NCBI GenBank assembly: GCA_903927005.1
Contig: CAIYLH010000110.1
Span: 1-38,738, forward strand
Direction: 5' to 3'
DNA: 38,738 bases
From: an uncultured Pseudomonadota bacterium
GTDB lineage: Bacteria > Pseudomonadota > Gammaproteobacteria > Steroidobacterales > Steroidobacteraceae
Every line of letters starts with the position of its first letter. The stretch's first letter is position 1. The position numbers and the translations under genes are program-made. Below, in pieces: positions 1 to 11,034 of this stretch. The notes beneath the pieces are model-generated. The model did no database searches. It worked only from the letters and a program-made list of their open reading frames with translations, and was not told where the DNA came from.

Positions 1-215
1 CGCGACCGGGGCCATGGGTTCAGGCCTCTCATCCGGCTCGATGGGCTCTGGCCGCACAACCACCTCTCATGCCACTGGCTCCATGGGCTCAGGTCTCGCG
101 ACCGGTTCCATGGGTTCAGGCCTCTCAACTGGCTCGATGGGCTCTGGCCGTACAACCACCTCTCATGCCACTGGCTCCATGGGCTCAGGTCTCGCGACCG
201 GTTCCATGGGTTCCT
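1..215 (+). repeat. 96-bp coding tandem repeat, two full copies plus part
   Basis: The segment beginning CGCGACC at base 1 recurs at 97 and 193, a period of exactly 96 bp (32 codons). Copies at 1-96 and 97-192 differ at only a few positions. Each unit itself contains the shorter motifs ATGGGCTC and ATGGGTTC. The array continues to the left of the window. Confidence 0.85.
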
Positions 216-226
216 ATAAGCAGTAA
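2..226 (+). CDS. C-terminal end of a Gly/Ser/Met/Thr repeat protein (5' truncated by window edge)
   Basis: The frame is open from the first base of the window and ends with TAA at 224-226, so this is the tail of a longer gene. The encoded sequence is built from short motifs such as GSMGSGLATGSMGSG and GRTTTSHATGS. It is arranged as a 32-residue unit, with two nearly identical copies plus part of a third, and ends in SYKQ. There are no Cys, almost no charged residues and no predicted membrane segment. Such low-complexity tails usually belong to surface or intrinsically disordered proteins, but I do not recognise the family and the function is unknown. A good intrinsic terminator lies about 75 bases downstream, which supports this being the true end of a transcribed gene. 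Confidence 0.6.
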   Translation, partial: ATGAMGSGLSSGSMGSGRTTTSHATGSMGSGLATGSMGSGLSTGSMGSGRTTTSHATGSMGSGLATGSMGSYKQ

Positions 227-301
227 ATTCCGAACATGTAGTCGCCGCCGTTTGGATCCCCGCCGGATCACAAATTTCTGGGTGAGCGCCAGAGGTCGAT
301 T

Positions 302-334
302 AGAAAGCCCCTCCCTAGGGGCTTTCTCGTTTTT
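302..334 (+). terminator. Rho-independent terminator
   Basis: An 11-bp stem, AGAAAGCCCCT (302-312) pairing with AGGGGCTTTCT (317-327), has a 4-base loop and is followed by CG and a run of five T (330-334). It lies between the repeat-protein gene and the DUF6502-like genes and would end transcription of the former. Confidence 0.85.
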
Positions 335-381
335 CGAGGAGCAACCCGCTCCAGCACACTATTTGGTCCTTTCCACAAGAT

Positions 382-1332
382 ATGGGGCTGGCGTCGGACC
401 CCATTTTCTGGCGAAGTCGGGACTTACAAGCCTGGGTGCCTGAAATGGAACATCTGCAATCGATGCGGTCGCCGATAAACGCCGATTCGCACCAAATTGA
501 AGCGCTAGGAGCGGCAATGCTAGCTCTCCAACCCATCGCAGCGCTCTTGCTCGAGATCGGCGTCAGTTACCATGAATTCGCCCGCCTAACACGGCGCGCA
601 TATGTCGATGAGGCCGCGGCAAAGCAACAGGCAATCGGCGCCCGCGTATCCATTTCCCGAATCGCCGCGGCCACGGGCATGTCTCGACCTGAGGTGAGCC
701 AAGTCTTGTCCGGCGATCCGATACCAATCGGCACCTCCGATCTAACCCCCCGACCCACAGATCGCGTACTCGCTGCGTGGACCAACGACCCGGACTATCT
801 AGAACGCGACGGCAAACCAAAGACGCTCAGCTACGGCGACTCAAGCCCTAACTTTTCGGACCTTGTGAAAAAACATGGCCCAGACATTCCGCCGCGCGCC
901 ATGCTCAATGAACTGCTTGCATCAAAGCTCGTATCAGAGATTTCCATTGATCGATTCACTCCGAGCAGCCCAAGCTCCGCGCCTCGCCCACCTCAAAAGG
1001 AGGCGATTCGGAACTTTGGAGCGAAAATTAATACGCTCGGATATACGCTTCTAAGAAACCTTAGTTCGCTTGATAAAAAGCCTCTCTTCGAAACAATGAC
1101 GCTCACAAGCACCCTAGCTGCCAGCGTGAACGCAAGAGTCGCGCGTGAGCTTGAACGGAGATGCCGGACGTTCTCTCACGCCATAGAACGCTTCCTCCTC
1201 GACCAAGGCTCGGCTGAGACGCCGAACGAGAAAACTTCTGATCGCTGCGAGCTAGGCGTAATGATCGCCGTCGTAGAGAAAAATTCCTCGAATCGACCGA
1301 AACGCTTCCCAAGAGCGCCCAAGAGTGAATAA
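382..1332 (+). CDS. DUF6502-like protein with HTH (first of a tandem pair)
   Basis: The product is 316 aa from ATG 382. In-frame ATGs at 445 and 463 are equally possible because no clear ribosome site precedes any of them. The pattern (an N-terminal ALQPIAALLLEIGVSYHEFARLTRRAYVDEA segment, then SRIAAATGMSRPEVSQVL, then a middle VLAAWTNDPDYLERDGKPKTL block) matches what I remember of the DUF6502 family. The second block has the spacing of a helix-turn-helix, so DNA binding is likely. No catalytic motif is visible. The stop overlaps the start of the next gene, which encodes a related protein, so the two are probably translated together. Codon and base usage are visibly less GC-rich than in ligA and smc, which suggests separate ancestry. 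The biological role of the family is unknown to me. Confidence 0.7.
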   Translation: MGLASDPIFWRSRDLQAWVPEMEHLQSMRSPINADSHQIEALGAAMLALQPIAALLLEIGVSYHEFARLTRRAYVDEAAAKQQAIGARVSISRIAAATGMSRPEVSQVLSGDPIPIGTSDLTPRPTDRVLAAWTNDPDYLERDGKPKTLSYGDSSPNFSDLVKKHGPDIPPRAMLNELLASKLVSEISIDRFTPSSPSSAPRPPQKEAIRNFGAKINTLGYTLLRNLSSLDKKPLFETMTLTSTLAASVNARVARELERRCRTFSHAIERFLLDQGSAETPNEKTSDRCELGVMIAVVEKNSSNRPKRFPRAPKSE

Positions 1333-2035
1333 CAAACCAACTGCGGCACTCCCAACAGCGATGTCTTCATCATCGTCACTGGAGTCACTGCTACATCAGG
1401 TAGCCAAGCTATGTGCGGTTGGACACCTGCCTGAAGCAACTGCCTTCCGTATTTTTCGTGACGCGTACAACCGCGCTAACAGCGATATTTCAAGCCCTGA
1501 CAGTGAGGAATCTGACGCCTTCATTGCGGCACAGGTTCTTACAGAATGGCACCAAAATCCTGCCTTTCTCGACACTGAAGGGAAGCCGCGCGAACTGTCG
1601 ATAACAGCCAACGAATTCTCAACACTCTGCAACTCCGCGTCAGATGCAGCCGACGCTAGTCGAATTCTAGAATTGCTACTCCACGCAGGAGCTATGGAGC
1701 TTCGAGGAAAAAGCGCCTTAGCCACTCGGCGAGAACTAATAATCGGCGACACGCATCCAGCAGCTGTTTCACGCGCAGTGAGATTGTCATCGGAATTTAT
1801 TTCGACACTAACTCACAATCTAACCCGACCGATGAGCGAACCGAGCCGATTTGAAAGAACAGTGGTTACGTCGAAATTGACCGCAAGAAATGTCCCGTCG
1901 CTGCTCGCATACCTTAGCCTCCACGGCCAGGCATTTTTGGAGGATCTGGACTCTTGGATGTCCGCGAGAGAAACCGCGGACTCTGGCACCGAAGTCGGCG
2001 TCGGCGTGTACCTATATGTTCGAAAGGACGTCTAG
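1325..2035 (+). CDS. DUF6502-like protein without HTH (second of a tandem pair)
   Basis: The product is 236 aa from GTG 1325, overlapping the previous stop by 8 bases (GTGAATAA). ATG 1361 is an alternative. It shares with its neighbour the block VLTEWHQNPAFLDTEGKPREL, a following helical region (FSTLCNSA..., LLLHAGAMELRG), a segment around FERTVVTSKLTA and a C-terminal LDSWMSARE region, so the pair are paralogues. Unlike the upstream protein it has no recognisable helix-turn-helix between the N-terminal helices and the EWHQNP block. The overlap suggests a fixed ratio and perhaps a heteromer in which only one partner binds DNA; that is inference. It ends 28 bases from the convergent ligA stop. 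Confidence 0.65.
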   Translation: MNNKPTAALPTAMSSSSSLESLLHQVAKLCAVGHLPEATAFRIFRDAYNRANSDISSPDSEESDAFIAAQVLTEWHQNPAFLDTEGKPRELSITANEFSTLCNSASDAADASRILELLLHAGAMELRGKSALATRRELIIGDTHPAAVSRAVRLSSEFISTLTHNLTRPMSEPSRFERTVVTSKLTARNVPSLLAYLSLHGQAFLEDLDSWMSARETADSGTEVGVGVYLYVRKDV

Positions 2036-2063
2036 CGAAGAGACAAAGGGCACGCGAATGACG

Positions 2064-5109
<3,046 letters not shown>

Positions 5110-5112
5110 CGA

Positions 5113-8100
5113 TCAGCCCGCCGCAGCCATCCGCAACGCCTCGTCGATATCCACGGTCACGAGCCTGGAAACGCCCGGCTCGTTCATGGTTACGCCCACG
5201 AGCTGGCTGGCCAGCTCCATCGTGTTCTTGTTGTGGGTGATGAACACGAACTGCACCCGCTCGCTCATCTCGCGGACGATGTCGCAGAAGCGACCGACGT
5301 TGTATTCATCGAGCGGCGCATCGACCTCGTCCAGCAGGCAGAACGGCGCCGGGTTCAGCTCGAAGATCGAGAACACGAGCGCCACCGCGGTGAGCGCCTT
5401 CTCGCCGCCCGACAGCTGGTGGATGGTGGAGTTGCGCTTGCCCGGGGGGCGCGCCATGACCGCGACCCCTGACTCGAGCACGTCGTCGCCGGTGAGCTCG
5501 AGGTAGGCATTGCCGCCGCCGAACAGCTTCGGAAACTTCTCCTTGAGGCCCGCGTTGACCTTGTCGAAGGTCTCCTGGAAGCGCTGGCGCGTCTCGCGAT
5601 CGATCTTGCGGATCGCAGACTCGAGCGAGTTGAGCGCTTCGGTGAGATCGGCGAACTGCTTGTCGAGGTATTCCTTGCGCTCCGACTGTTCCTTGAACTC
5701 GTCGATCGCAGCGAGGTTGACCTGGCCCAGGCGCTCGATCTTGCCCTCGACCTCGGCGAGGTTCGCCTCCCACGCCCCCGCGGTCGCCTCGGGCACGAGC
5801 CCCGCCACCACCGCCGCAAGCTCGAAGTGGGTCGCGGCAAACTGCTCCTGCAGCGACTCGCGGCGCACGCGCGTCTCCTGCGCGGCGAGCGCGGCACTGT
5901 TGGCGGCCGCGCGCACCGACTCGACGTTCGCTTCGGCCGCCAGACGCGCCGCGTCCAGCTGGCGGAACTGCGACTCGGCCGACTCCACCGCAGTACGCGC
6001 GGCGGCCAGCTGCCGCTCGCCGTCTAGCCGCGCAGCGAGCAGCGTCTCGAGCTCCTTCTGCTGCTCGGCCAGCGGCCCCTCACCCGCGGCCAGCTGCCCG
6101 GACAGCTCCTCGCGGCGAGCCTGCACCTGCTCGCGCTGCGCACGCAGGCGCTGCAGCGATGTCTGCAGCGAATTAAGCGTCGAGCGACGCGACTCGACCG
6201 CAATCGCCGCCTGCTGGGCCGCGTTACGAGCCGCCTCCGACGAGGCGCGAGCGACGCTGAGCGCAGCGCGCAACTCATCGCGTTCGGTCTCAAATCCCGG
6301 CCGGCGCGTCTCGAACGAGTGCATCGCGTCGATCGCGACCTGCAGGCGCTCGCGCGCGGTGCGGCTGTCGCCCTCGGCGGCGGTGATCTCATTGGCCAGC
6401 TCGCCCGCTTCGCGCTCGAGCCGCGCCAGGCGCTCGGCATTTTGCGCCGTGCGGGCCTTGAGCGAGTCCAGCTGCCCGCGCAGGTCGACGTGCAACCGGT
6501 GCATGCGGTTCGCGCCTTCCTGGGCATCGTCGCGCGTGCCGTCCAGCGCCTTGATGCGCTCACGACCCGCGGCGAGCTCCTGCTCGTGGGTCATAAGCGT
6601 GCCTTCGGCCGCCTTGACCTGATCCTTGAGGCCGCGCAATTCCTGCTCGCGCTCCAGCACGCCTGCGTGGGCGTCCTGATCGCGGCTGACGCGCAGCCAG
6701 TCACGGCCAATCCACACGCCGTCGCGGGTGATGATCGACTCGCCCGGCGCGAGCGTCGCGCGCCGCGCCAGCGCATCGGCGAGGTGCTCCACTGCGTAGA
6801 CGCCGGCCATCAGCTGGCCGAGCGCCGCGGGACCCTTGACCTTGGCCAGCAGCCGGTCGACCGGACCGCGATGATCGCTGAGCGCGGCTTCGCCGCCGAT
6901 GAAGGTGACCTGTCCTACCTTGAGGTCGCCCACCAGCGCGGCCACCGCGTCGATCCCATCGACGCAGACGGCCTCGAGGTAGCTGCCAAGCACGGTCTCG
7001 ACGGCCTTCGACCAGCCGCCGTCGACGGTGAGTTCCTGCGCCAGTCGCGGCCGGTCACCAAGCGCGTGGCCCTTCAGCCAGTCAACGACCCGACCCTTGA
7101 CCTGACCGAGCGCCGCCTGCTGCAGCGCCTCGAGCGACACCACCTGGCCGCGGGCACGACTGAGGTCGGAGCGGGCGCGATCCAGCGCGCCTTGCAGCTT
7201 GCGCTCCGCATCGCGCGCCGCCTGCAGATCGTCCAGCAGCGTGCCCAGGCGCGCCTGCGCGATCTGGTCGTCCTCGGCGGCGGCGGACTTCTTCGCCTCG
7301 AGCTCCGCGATCGCCGCGGCCGCATCGGTACCAACGAGCGTGTCGCGTTCGGTGTGCACCCGCTCCTGCTGCTGCAGGCTACGGCGCAGGCGGCCATCGA
7401 GCTGCTCGATGCGGGCGCGCTCGACCATGGCCTTCTGGCTGGCCTCGTTGCCCTCGCGCGTGAACCCCTCCCAGCGCTGCTGCCAGGCCTGCATCGCCTG
7501 CTCGGCGGCGGACTGCGTCTCGGCGCAGGTCGTCTGACGCGCACGCGCCTCGACCAGCGACGGCTCAAGCGCCGCCAGTGCCTCGGTCAGCGTGGTGAAC
7601 TCAGCCTCGTCGCGGCCGAGCAGCGTCGACGCCTGTGCATGGCCGGACTCGGCCTGCTCGAGATCGGCGCGCTGACGGGCACGCAGCTCACGGGCGTGTT
7701 GTATCGCCTGCTCGCAGCGCGCAGCTTCCGCACCGGCCTGGTAGTAGCGGCCCTGGACGGCGGCCAGCAGCTCGGTCTCGCGCGCATGGGTCTCGCGGCC
7801 CTTCTCGATCGCCGCCTCCGCGGCGCGCAGCTCGGCAATACCCGCCTGCAGGGCAAGCTCGCTCGCGCTCGCGGCGGCCACGCGCGTGTCGGCCTCTGAG
7901 TCGAGCTCACGCAGCCGCAGCGCCAGCAGCTCGGCCTTCAGCTTGCGCTCCTCTTCCTTCAGACCCTGGTAGCGGCGGGCCGTCACGGCCTGGCGCTGCA
8001 GGTGGCGGATCTGCTTTTCGAGCTCCTCACGCAGGTCGTTCAGGCGATCGAGGTTCTCGCGGGTATGCGCGATGCGGTTCTCGGTCTCGCGGCGACGCTC

Positions 8101-8622
8101 CTTGTACTTGGAGATGCCAGCGGCCTCCTCGAGGAAGGCGCGCAGGTCGTCGGGCTTGGCCTCGATCAGGCGCGAGATCATTCCTTGCTCAATGATCGCG
8201 TAGCTGCGGCTGCCCAGGCCCGTGCCGAGGAACAGCTGCGTGATGTCCTTACGACGGCAGCGGGCGCTGTTGATGAAGTAGGTGGACTGGCCGTCGCGCG
8301 ACACCTGGCGCTTGAGCGAGACCTCGGCGTAGGCGGCGTAGGGACCGGCCAGGGTGCCGTCGGAATTGTCGAAGACCAGCTCGACCGAGGCGGCACCGAC
8401 CGGTTTGCGGCCGCCCGAGCCGTTGAAGATCACGTCCGTCATGTCGGTGCCGCGCAGGTGCTTGGCGGAAATCTCGCCCATGACCCAGCGCACCGCGTCG
8501 ATGATGTTGGACTTGCCGCAGCCGTTGGGGCCGACCACGCCGGTCAGGTTGACCGGCAGGTGCACCGTGGTCGGATCGACGAACGACTTGAAACCGGCAA
8601 GCTTGAGCTTCGATAGACGCAT
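5113..8622 (-). CDS. smc: Chromosome segregation protein SMC
   Basis: The product is about 1169 aa, an ATPase that organises and separates chromosomes. The N-terminus has FKSFVDPTTV and the Walker A motif GPNGCGKSN. Two very long Gln/Ala/Glu/Arg-rich coiled coils flank a hinge domain (around ELTVDGGWSKAVETVLGSYL to GVWIGRDWL). The C-terminus has the ABC signature LSGGEKALTAVAL and Walker B CLLDEVDAPLD. I place the start at ATG 8622 because MRLSKLKLAGFKSF is the family's usual beginning. An upstream GTG at 8652 would add ten residues with no family support, and no strong ribosome site precedes either. It is the first gene of the operon with zipA and ligA and diverges from queF across about 135 bp. 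Confidence 0.96.
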   Translation of the reverse strand: MRLSKLKLAGFKSFVDPTTVHLPVNLTGVVGPNGCGKSNIIDAVRWVMGEISAKHLRGTDMTDVIFNGSGGRKPVGAASVELVFDNSDGTLAGPYAAYAEVSLKRQVSRDGQSTYFINSARCRRKDITQLFLGTGLGSRSYAIIEQGMISRLIEAKPDDLRAFLEEAAGISKYKERRRETENRIAHTRENLDRLNDLREELEKQIRHLQRQAVTARRYQGLKEEERKLKAELLALRLRELDSEADTRVAAASASELALQAGIAELRAAEAAIEKGRETHARETELLAAVQGRYYQAGAEAARCEQAIQHARELRARQRADLEQAESGHAQASTLLGRDEAEFTTLTEALAALEPSLVEARARQTTCAETQSAAEQAMQAWQQRWEGFTREGNEASQKAMVERARIEQLDGRLRRSLQQQERVHTERDTLVGTDAAAAIAELEAKKSAAAEDDQIAQARLGTLLDDLQAARDAERKLQGALDRARSDLSRARGQVVSLEALQQAALGQVKGRVVDWLKGHALGDRPRLAQELTVDGGWSKAVETVLGSYLEAVCVDGIDAVAALVGDLKVGQVTFIGGEAALSDHRGPVDRLLAKVKGPAALGQLMAGVYAVEHLADALARRATLAPGESIITRDGVWIGRDWLRVSRDQDAHAGVLEREQELRGLKDQVKAAEGTLMTHEQELAAGRERIKALDGTRDDAQEGANRMHRLHVDLRGQLDSLKARTAQNAERLARLEREAGELANEITAAEGDSRTARERLQVAIDAMHSFETRRPGFETERDELRAALSVARASSEAARNAAQQAAIAVESRRSTLNSLQTSLQRLRAQREQVQARREELSGQLAAGEGPLAEQQKELETLLAARLDGERQLAAARTAVESAESQFRQLDAARLAAEANVESVRAAANSAALAAQETRVRRESLQEQFAATHFELAAVVAGLVPEATAGAWEANLAEVEGKIERLGQVNLAAIDEFKEQSERKEYLDKQFADLTEALNSLESAIRKIDRETRQRFQETFDKVNAGLKEKFPKLFGGGNAYLELTGDDVLESGVAVMARPPGKRNSTIHQLSGGEKALTAVALVFSIFELNPAPFCLLDEVDAPLDEYNVGRFCDIVREMSERVQFVFITHNKNTMELASQLVGVTMNEPGVSRLVTVDIDEALRMAAAG

Positions 8623-8757
8623 TGGAAAACCTGGAAATTTTGGCCGCGGCACGCGAAAAATCGAACCCCGGAGGCAGGCCCGTCGCGCGTAGTGAGTCGA
8701 GGATTACTAGTGTAGAGTACGCCGCCCTCGATGACGACCCGCTTGACAGGACGCCGC

Positions 8758-9165
8758 ATGGTTGATCGCAACAAGACCGCCCCGCAGACGCACGTGGAGA
8801 CCTTCCCGAACCCCGCCCCGGAACGCGACTTCGTGATCCGGATCCGGGTGCCGGAGTTCACCTGCCTGTGCCCGGTCACCGGCCAGCCGGACTTCGCCGA
8901 GCTGTACCTGGAGTACATCCCCGAGGCGCTGTGCGTCGAGCTGAAGTCCCTCAAACTGTACGTCTGGTCATTCCGTGAGCGTGGCGCGTTCCACGAAGCG
9001 GTGACCAACGAGATCCTCGGCGTGCTCGCTGGCGCCACGCAACCGCGCTTTATGCGGCTTACCGGTACTTTCAACGTCCGCGGCGGGATATATACCTCTG
9101 TCGTGGCCGAACATCGCGCCCCGGGTTGGGTACCTGCCCCACCGGTCGCATTACCCGGCGCTTAA
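8758..9165 (+). CDS. queF: NADPH-dependent 7-cyano-7-deazaguanine reductase QueF (short type)
   Basis: The product is 135 aa. QueF reduces preQ0 to preQ1 in the cytoplasmic synthesis of the tRNA base queuosine. The active-site segment [15 protein letters not shown] contains the expected nucleophilic Cys38 (LCP) and Asp45. The signature [20 protein letters not shown] is the NADPH-binding/substrate loop. The length fits the single-domain Bacillus-type QueF, not the tandem E. coli type. The ATG at 8758 is preferred because AGGA lies 8-9 bases upstream (CAGGACGCCGC); ATG 8731 in the same frame would add nine residues. Queuosine genes are not otherwise clustered here, though gluQ downstream also acts on queuosine tRNA. 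Confidence 0.95.
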   Translation: MVDRNKTAPQTHVETFPNPAPERDFVIRIRVPEFTCLCPVTGQPDFAELYLEYIPEALCVELKSLKLYVWSFRERGAFHEAVTNEILGVLAGATQPRFMRLTGTFNVRGGIYTSVVAEHRAPGWVPAPPVALPGA

Positions 9166-9170
9166 AAGCG

Positions 9171-9197
9171 TTCTGGACTGTCCGGAAACGCTATAAT
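9171..9197 (+). promoter_or_regulatory. Candidate sigma70 promoter for dksA
   Basis: A perfect TATAAT -10 box lies at 9192-9197 in the short gap between queF and dksA. A weak -35 candidate (TTCTGG, 9171-9176) is 15 bases upstream, so the -35 is poor. The start of transcription would be near 9204, about 25 bases before the dksA ATG at 9230. Confidence 0.5.
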
Positions 9198-9229
9198 TTG
9201 AAGGGTTGACCTTCGATATGGAGTTCACG

Positions 9230-10132
9230 ATGGCAGCGAAGAAGCCCGCGAAGGCGAAAAAGCCGGTCCCCAAGAAGGCCGCGCACAAAAAGCCAACTGC
9301 GAAGACCGCCCCCAAGACCAAGGCAGCCGTGACGAAGCCGAAATCCGTTCCTAAGAAAGCCCCTGCCGCCGCGAAGCCCGCGGCCAAGCCGGTCGCCAAG
9401 CCCGCCGCAAAGCCAGTCGTCGCCAAGGCGCCCGCGAAGCCTGCTGCAAAGCCTGCCGCGAAGCCCGTAGCCAAGCCCGTAGCCAAGCCGGTAGCCAAGC
9501 CGGTAGCCAAGCCCGCGGCCAAGCCGGTCGTCGCCAAGGCGCCCGCCAAGGTCGTCGCTATCGTCGCCCCGAAGCCCGCCAAGGCGCCGCCGGCGCCGAA
9601 GCCGATCCGGGCAGCCGACATGCCGCTCAAGCCCGCGCCGCGCCTGCCGATCCAGCCGGAGCCGGAGGACGACGGTAGCGATCGCTCGCTCGCCCTGCTG
9701 TCCGGCCCGCGCAACGTGAAGCCCTACCTCGCCCGCAAGGGCGAGCAGTACATGGGCAAGCAGCAGCTCGGGCACTTCGGCAAGATTCTGTCGACCTGGA
9801 AGAACGACCTGATGGTCGAGGTTGACCGGACCGTGACGCACATGAAGGACGAGGCGGCCAACCCGCCCGACCCGAATGACCGCGCCACGCTCGAGTCCGA
9901 GTTCAGCCTCGAACTCCGTACCCGTGACCGCGAGCGCAAGCTGATCCGCAAGATCGACGAGGCCCTCTCCCGCATCGAAGACGGCAGCTACGGCTACTGC
10001 CTCGAGACGGGTGAGGAAATCGGCGTCAAGCGGCTCGAGGCGCGCCCCGTCGCGACCTTGTCGATCGAGGCGCAGGAGCGCCGCGAGCGACGCGAGAAGC
10101 AGTACGGCGACCGGGACGATCGCTACCGCTGA
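9230..10132 (+). CDS. dksA: DksA-family RNA polymerase-binding factor with Lys/Ala/Pro-rich N-terminal tail and degenerate zinc site
   Basis: The product is 300 aa, twice the usual size. Residues about 1-145 are a basic tail of AKPAAKPV-type repeats, like a histone H1 tail. Residues about 150-300 are a normal DksA core with the coiled-coil tip motif DPNDRA (Asp214, Asp217, Ala219), then EFSLELRTRDRERKLIRKI and the helix after the zinc region (GVKRLEARPVATLS). DksA enters the secondary channel of RNA polymerase and, with ppGpp, mediates the stringent response. Of the four zinc Cys only Cys257 remains; the others are Thr260, Ser278 and Ala281. DksA proteins that lack the zinc site and still fold are known, for example Pseudomonas DksA2. 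ATG 9230 has GGAG 8 bases upstream. gluQ follows, an arrangement conserved in gammaproteobacteria. Confidence 0.92.
   Translation: MAAKKPAKAKKPVPKKAAHKKPTAKTAPKTKAAVTKPKSVPKKAPAAAKPAAKPVAKPAAKPVVAKAPAKPAAKPAAKPVAKPVAKPVAKPVAKPAAKPVVAKAPAKVVAIVAPKPAKAPPAPKPIRAADMPLKPAPRLPIQPEPEDDGSDRSLALLSGPRNVKPYLARKGEQYMGKQQLGHFGKILSTWKNDLMVEVDRTVTHMKDEAANPPDPNDRATLESEFSLELRTRDRERKLIRKIDEALSRIEDGSYGYCLETGEEIGVKRLEARPVATLSIEAQERRERREKQYGDRDDRYR
9359..9549 (+). repeat. In-frame AKPV/AKPA coding repeat tract in dksA
   Basis: The DNA between about 9359 and 9549 is made of 12-15 base units of the type GCCAAGCCGGTA or GCGAAGCCCGCA, encoding AKPV and AKPA. A longer block encoding AKPVVAKAPAK occurs twice. Such tracts readily change length by slippage, so tail length may differ among relatives. 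Confidence 0.7.
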
Positions 10133-11027
10133 GCCCGGGGCGGCGCGGATCCGGCGTGGCCGGTTCGCGCCCTCGCCCACCGGCCGGCTGCACCAGGGCT
10201 CACTGCTCACCGCCGTGGGTAGCTACCTCGACGCCCGCGCGCAGGGCGGCCAGTGGCTGGTGCGGATCGAAGACGTGGATCTGGGCCGGGTCGTGCCCGG
10301 CGCGGCCGACGACATCCTGCGAGCCCTCGAGGCCCACGGCCTGCTCTGGGATGGCCCGGTGCTCGCCCAGAGCCAGCGCGGCTACCTCTACGAACACTAT
10401 CTGTCCCGTCTCGTGGCCGCGGGACGCGCCTATCCCTGCTCGTGCTCGCGCGCCGACTACGCCGCGCTTGCGGCCCGCGACGGCCACTATCCCGGCACCT
10501 GCAGACTGGGGCCCCAGGACCCGAATGCGCCGCTGGCAATGCGGCTGCGCACCGACGGCTACCCGCTGATCTGCATCGAAGACCGCCTGCAGGGCCGCTA
10601 TTGCCAGTCGGTCGAGGCGATGGTCGGTGACTTCGTGCTGCGCAGGCGCGACGGCTACTGGTCGTACCAGCTCGCAGTCGTCGTCGACGACGCCGAGCAG
10701 GGCATCACTGATGTGGTACGCGGCCGCGATCTGCTCGACAACACGCCACGCCAGGCGCTGCTGCAGGCGATCCTCGGACTGCCGATGCCCACTTGGCTGC
10801 ACCTGCCCCTGCTGCTCGACGACGACGGCGTCAAGCTGTCCAAGTCCCGGCAGGCGTTGCCGATAGAAGCTGCCGCAGCGCCAGCGACGCTGAGCGAGGT
10901 GCTGCAACAGCTGCGGCACCCGCCGCCGGCTGAACTGGTGGGCGCACCGGTCGCTGAGCAACTGGCCTGGGCCGTGGGCGCCTGGCAGCCGGCGCGATTG
11001 GCCGAGGGCCGCGCGCTGACTCGCTGA
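10011..11027 (+). CDS. gluQ: Glutamyl-Q tRNA(Asp) synthetase GluQ
   Basis: GluQ attaches glutamate to the queuosine base of tRNA(Asp). It is a truncated GluRS-like catalytic core without an anticodon domain. The family region begins GRFAPSPTGRLHQGSLLTAVGSYL (HIGH-like HQGS) and continues with LVRIEDVD. The zinc-type ligands CSC ... YPGTC, VVDDAEQGITDVVRG and the KMSKS-like KLSKS are all present. The conserved part starts only about 48 codons into the open frame. The sole conventional in-frame start codon is GTG 10011, which lies inside dksA and gives a 122-base overlap. Otherwise translation must begin at a non-standard codon near the dksA stop, for example ATC 10119. Position after dksA matches E. 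coli, where gluQ is read from dksA transcripts. The start is uncertain; the identity is not. Confidence 0.9.
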   Translation: MRKSASSGSRRAPSRPCRSRRRSAASDARSSTATGTIATAEPGAARIRRGRFAPSPTGRLHQGSLLTAVGSYLDARAQGGQWLVRIEDVDLGRVVPGAADDILRALEAHGLLWDGPVLAQSQRGYLYEHYLSRLVAAGRAYPCSCSRADYAALAARDGHYPGTCRLGPQDPNAPLAMRLRTDGYPLICIEDRLQGRYCQSVEAMVGDFVLRRRDGYWSYQLAVVVDDAEQGITDVVRGRDLLDNTPRQALLQAILGLPMPTWLHLPLLLDDDGVKLSKSRQALPIEAAAAPATLSEVLQQLRHPPPAELVGAPVAEQLAWAVGAWQPARLAEGRALTR

Positions 11028-11034
11028 GGGGCCT

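Noticed and set aside
1-215. Possible CRISPR-like array
   Set aside because: The repeats are contiguous, 96 bp long, in frame and without spacers. This is a coding tandem repeat.
9191-10210. Minus-strand frame over dksA encoding GLGYRLGYRLGYG-type repeats
   Set aside because: It is the antisense reading of the AKPV/AKPA repeat tract; the plus-strand DksA core is clear.
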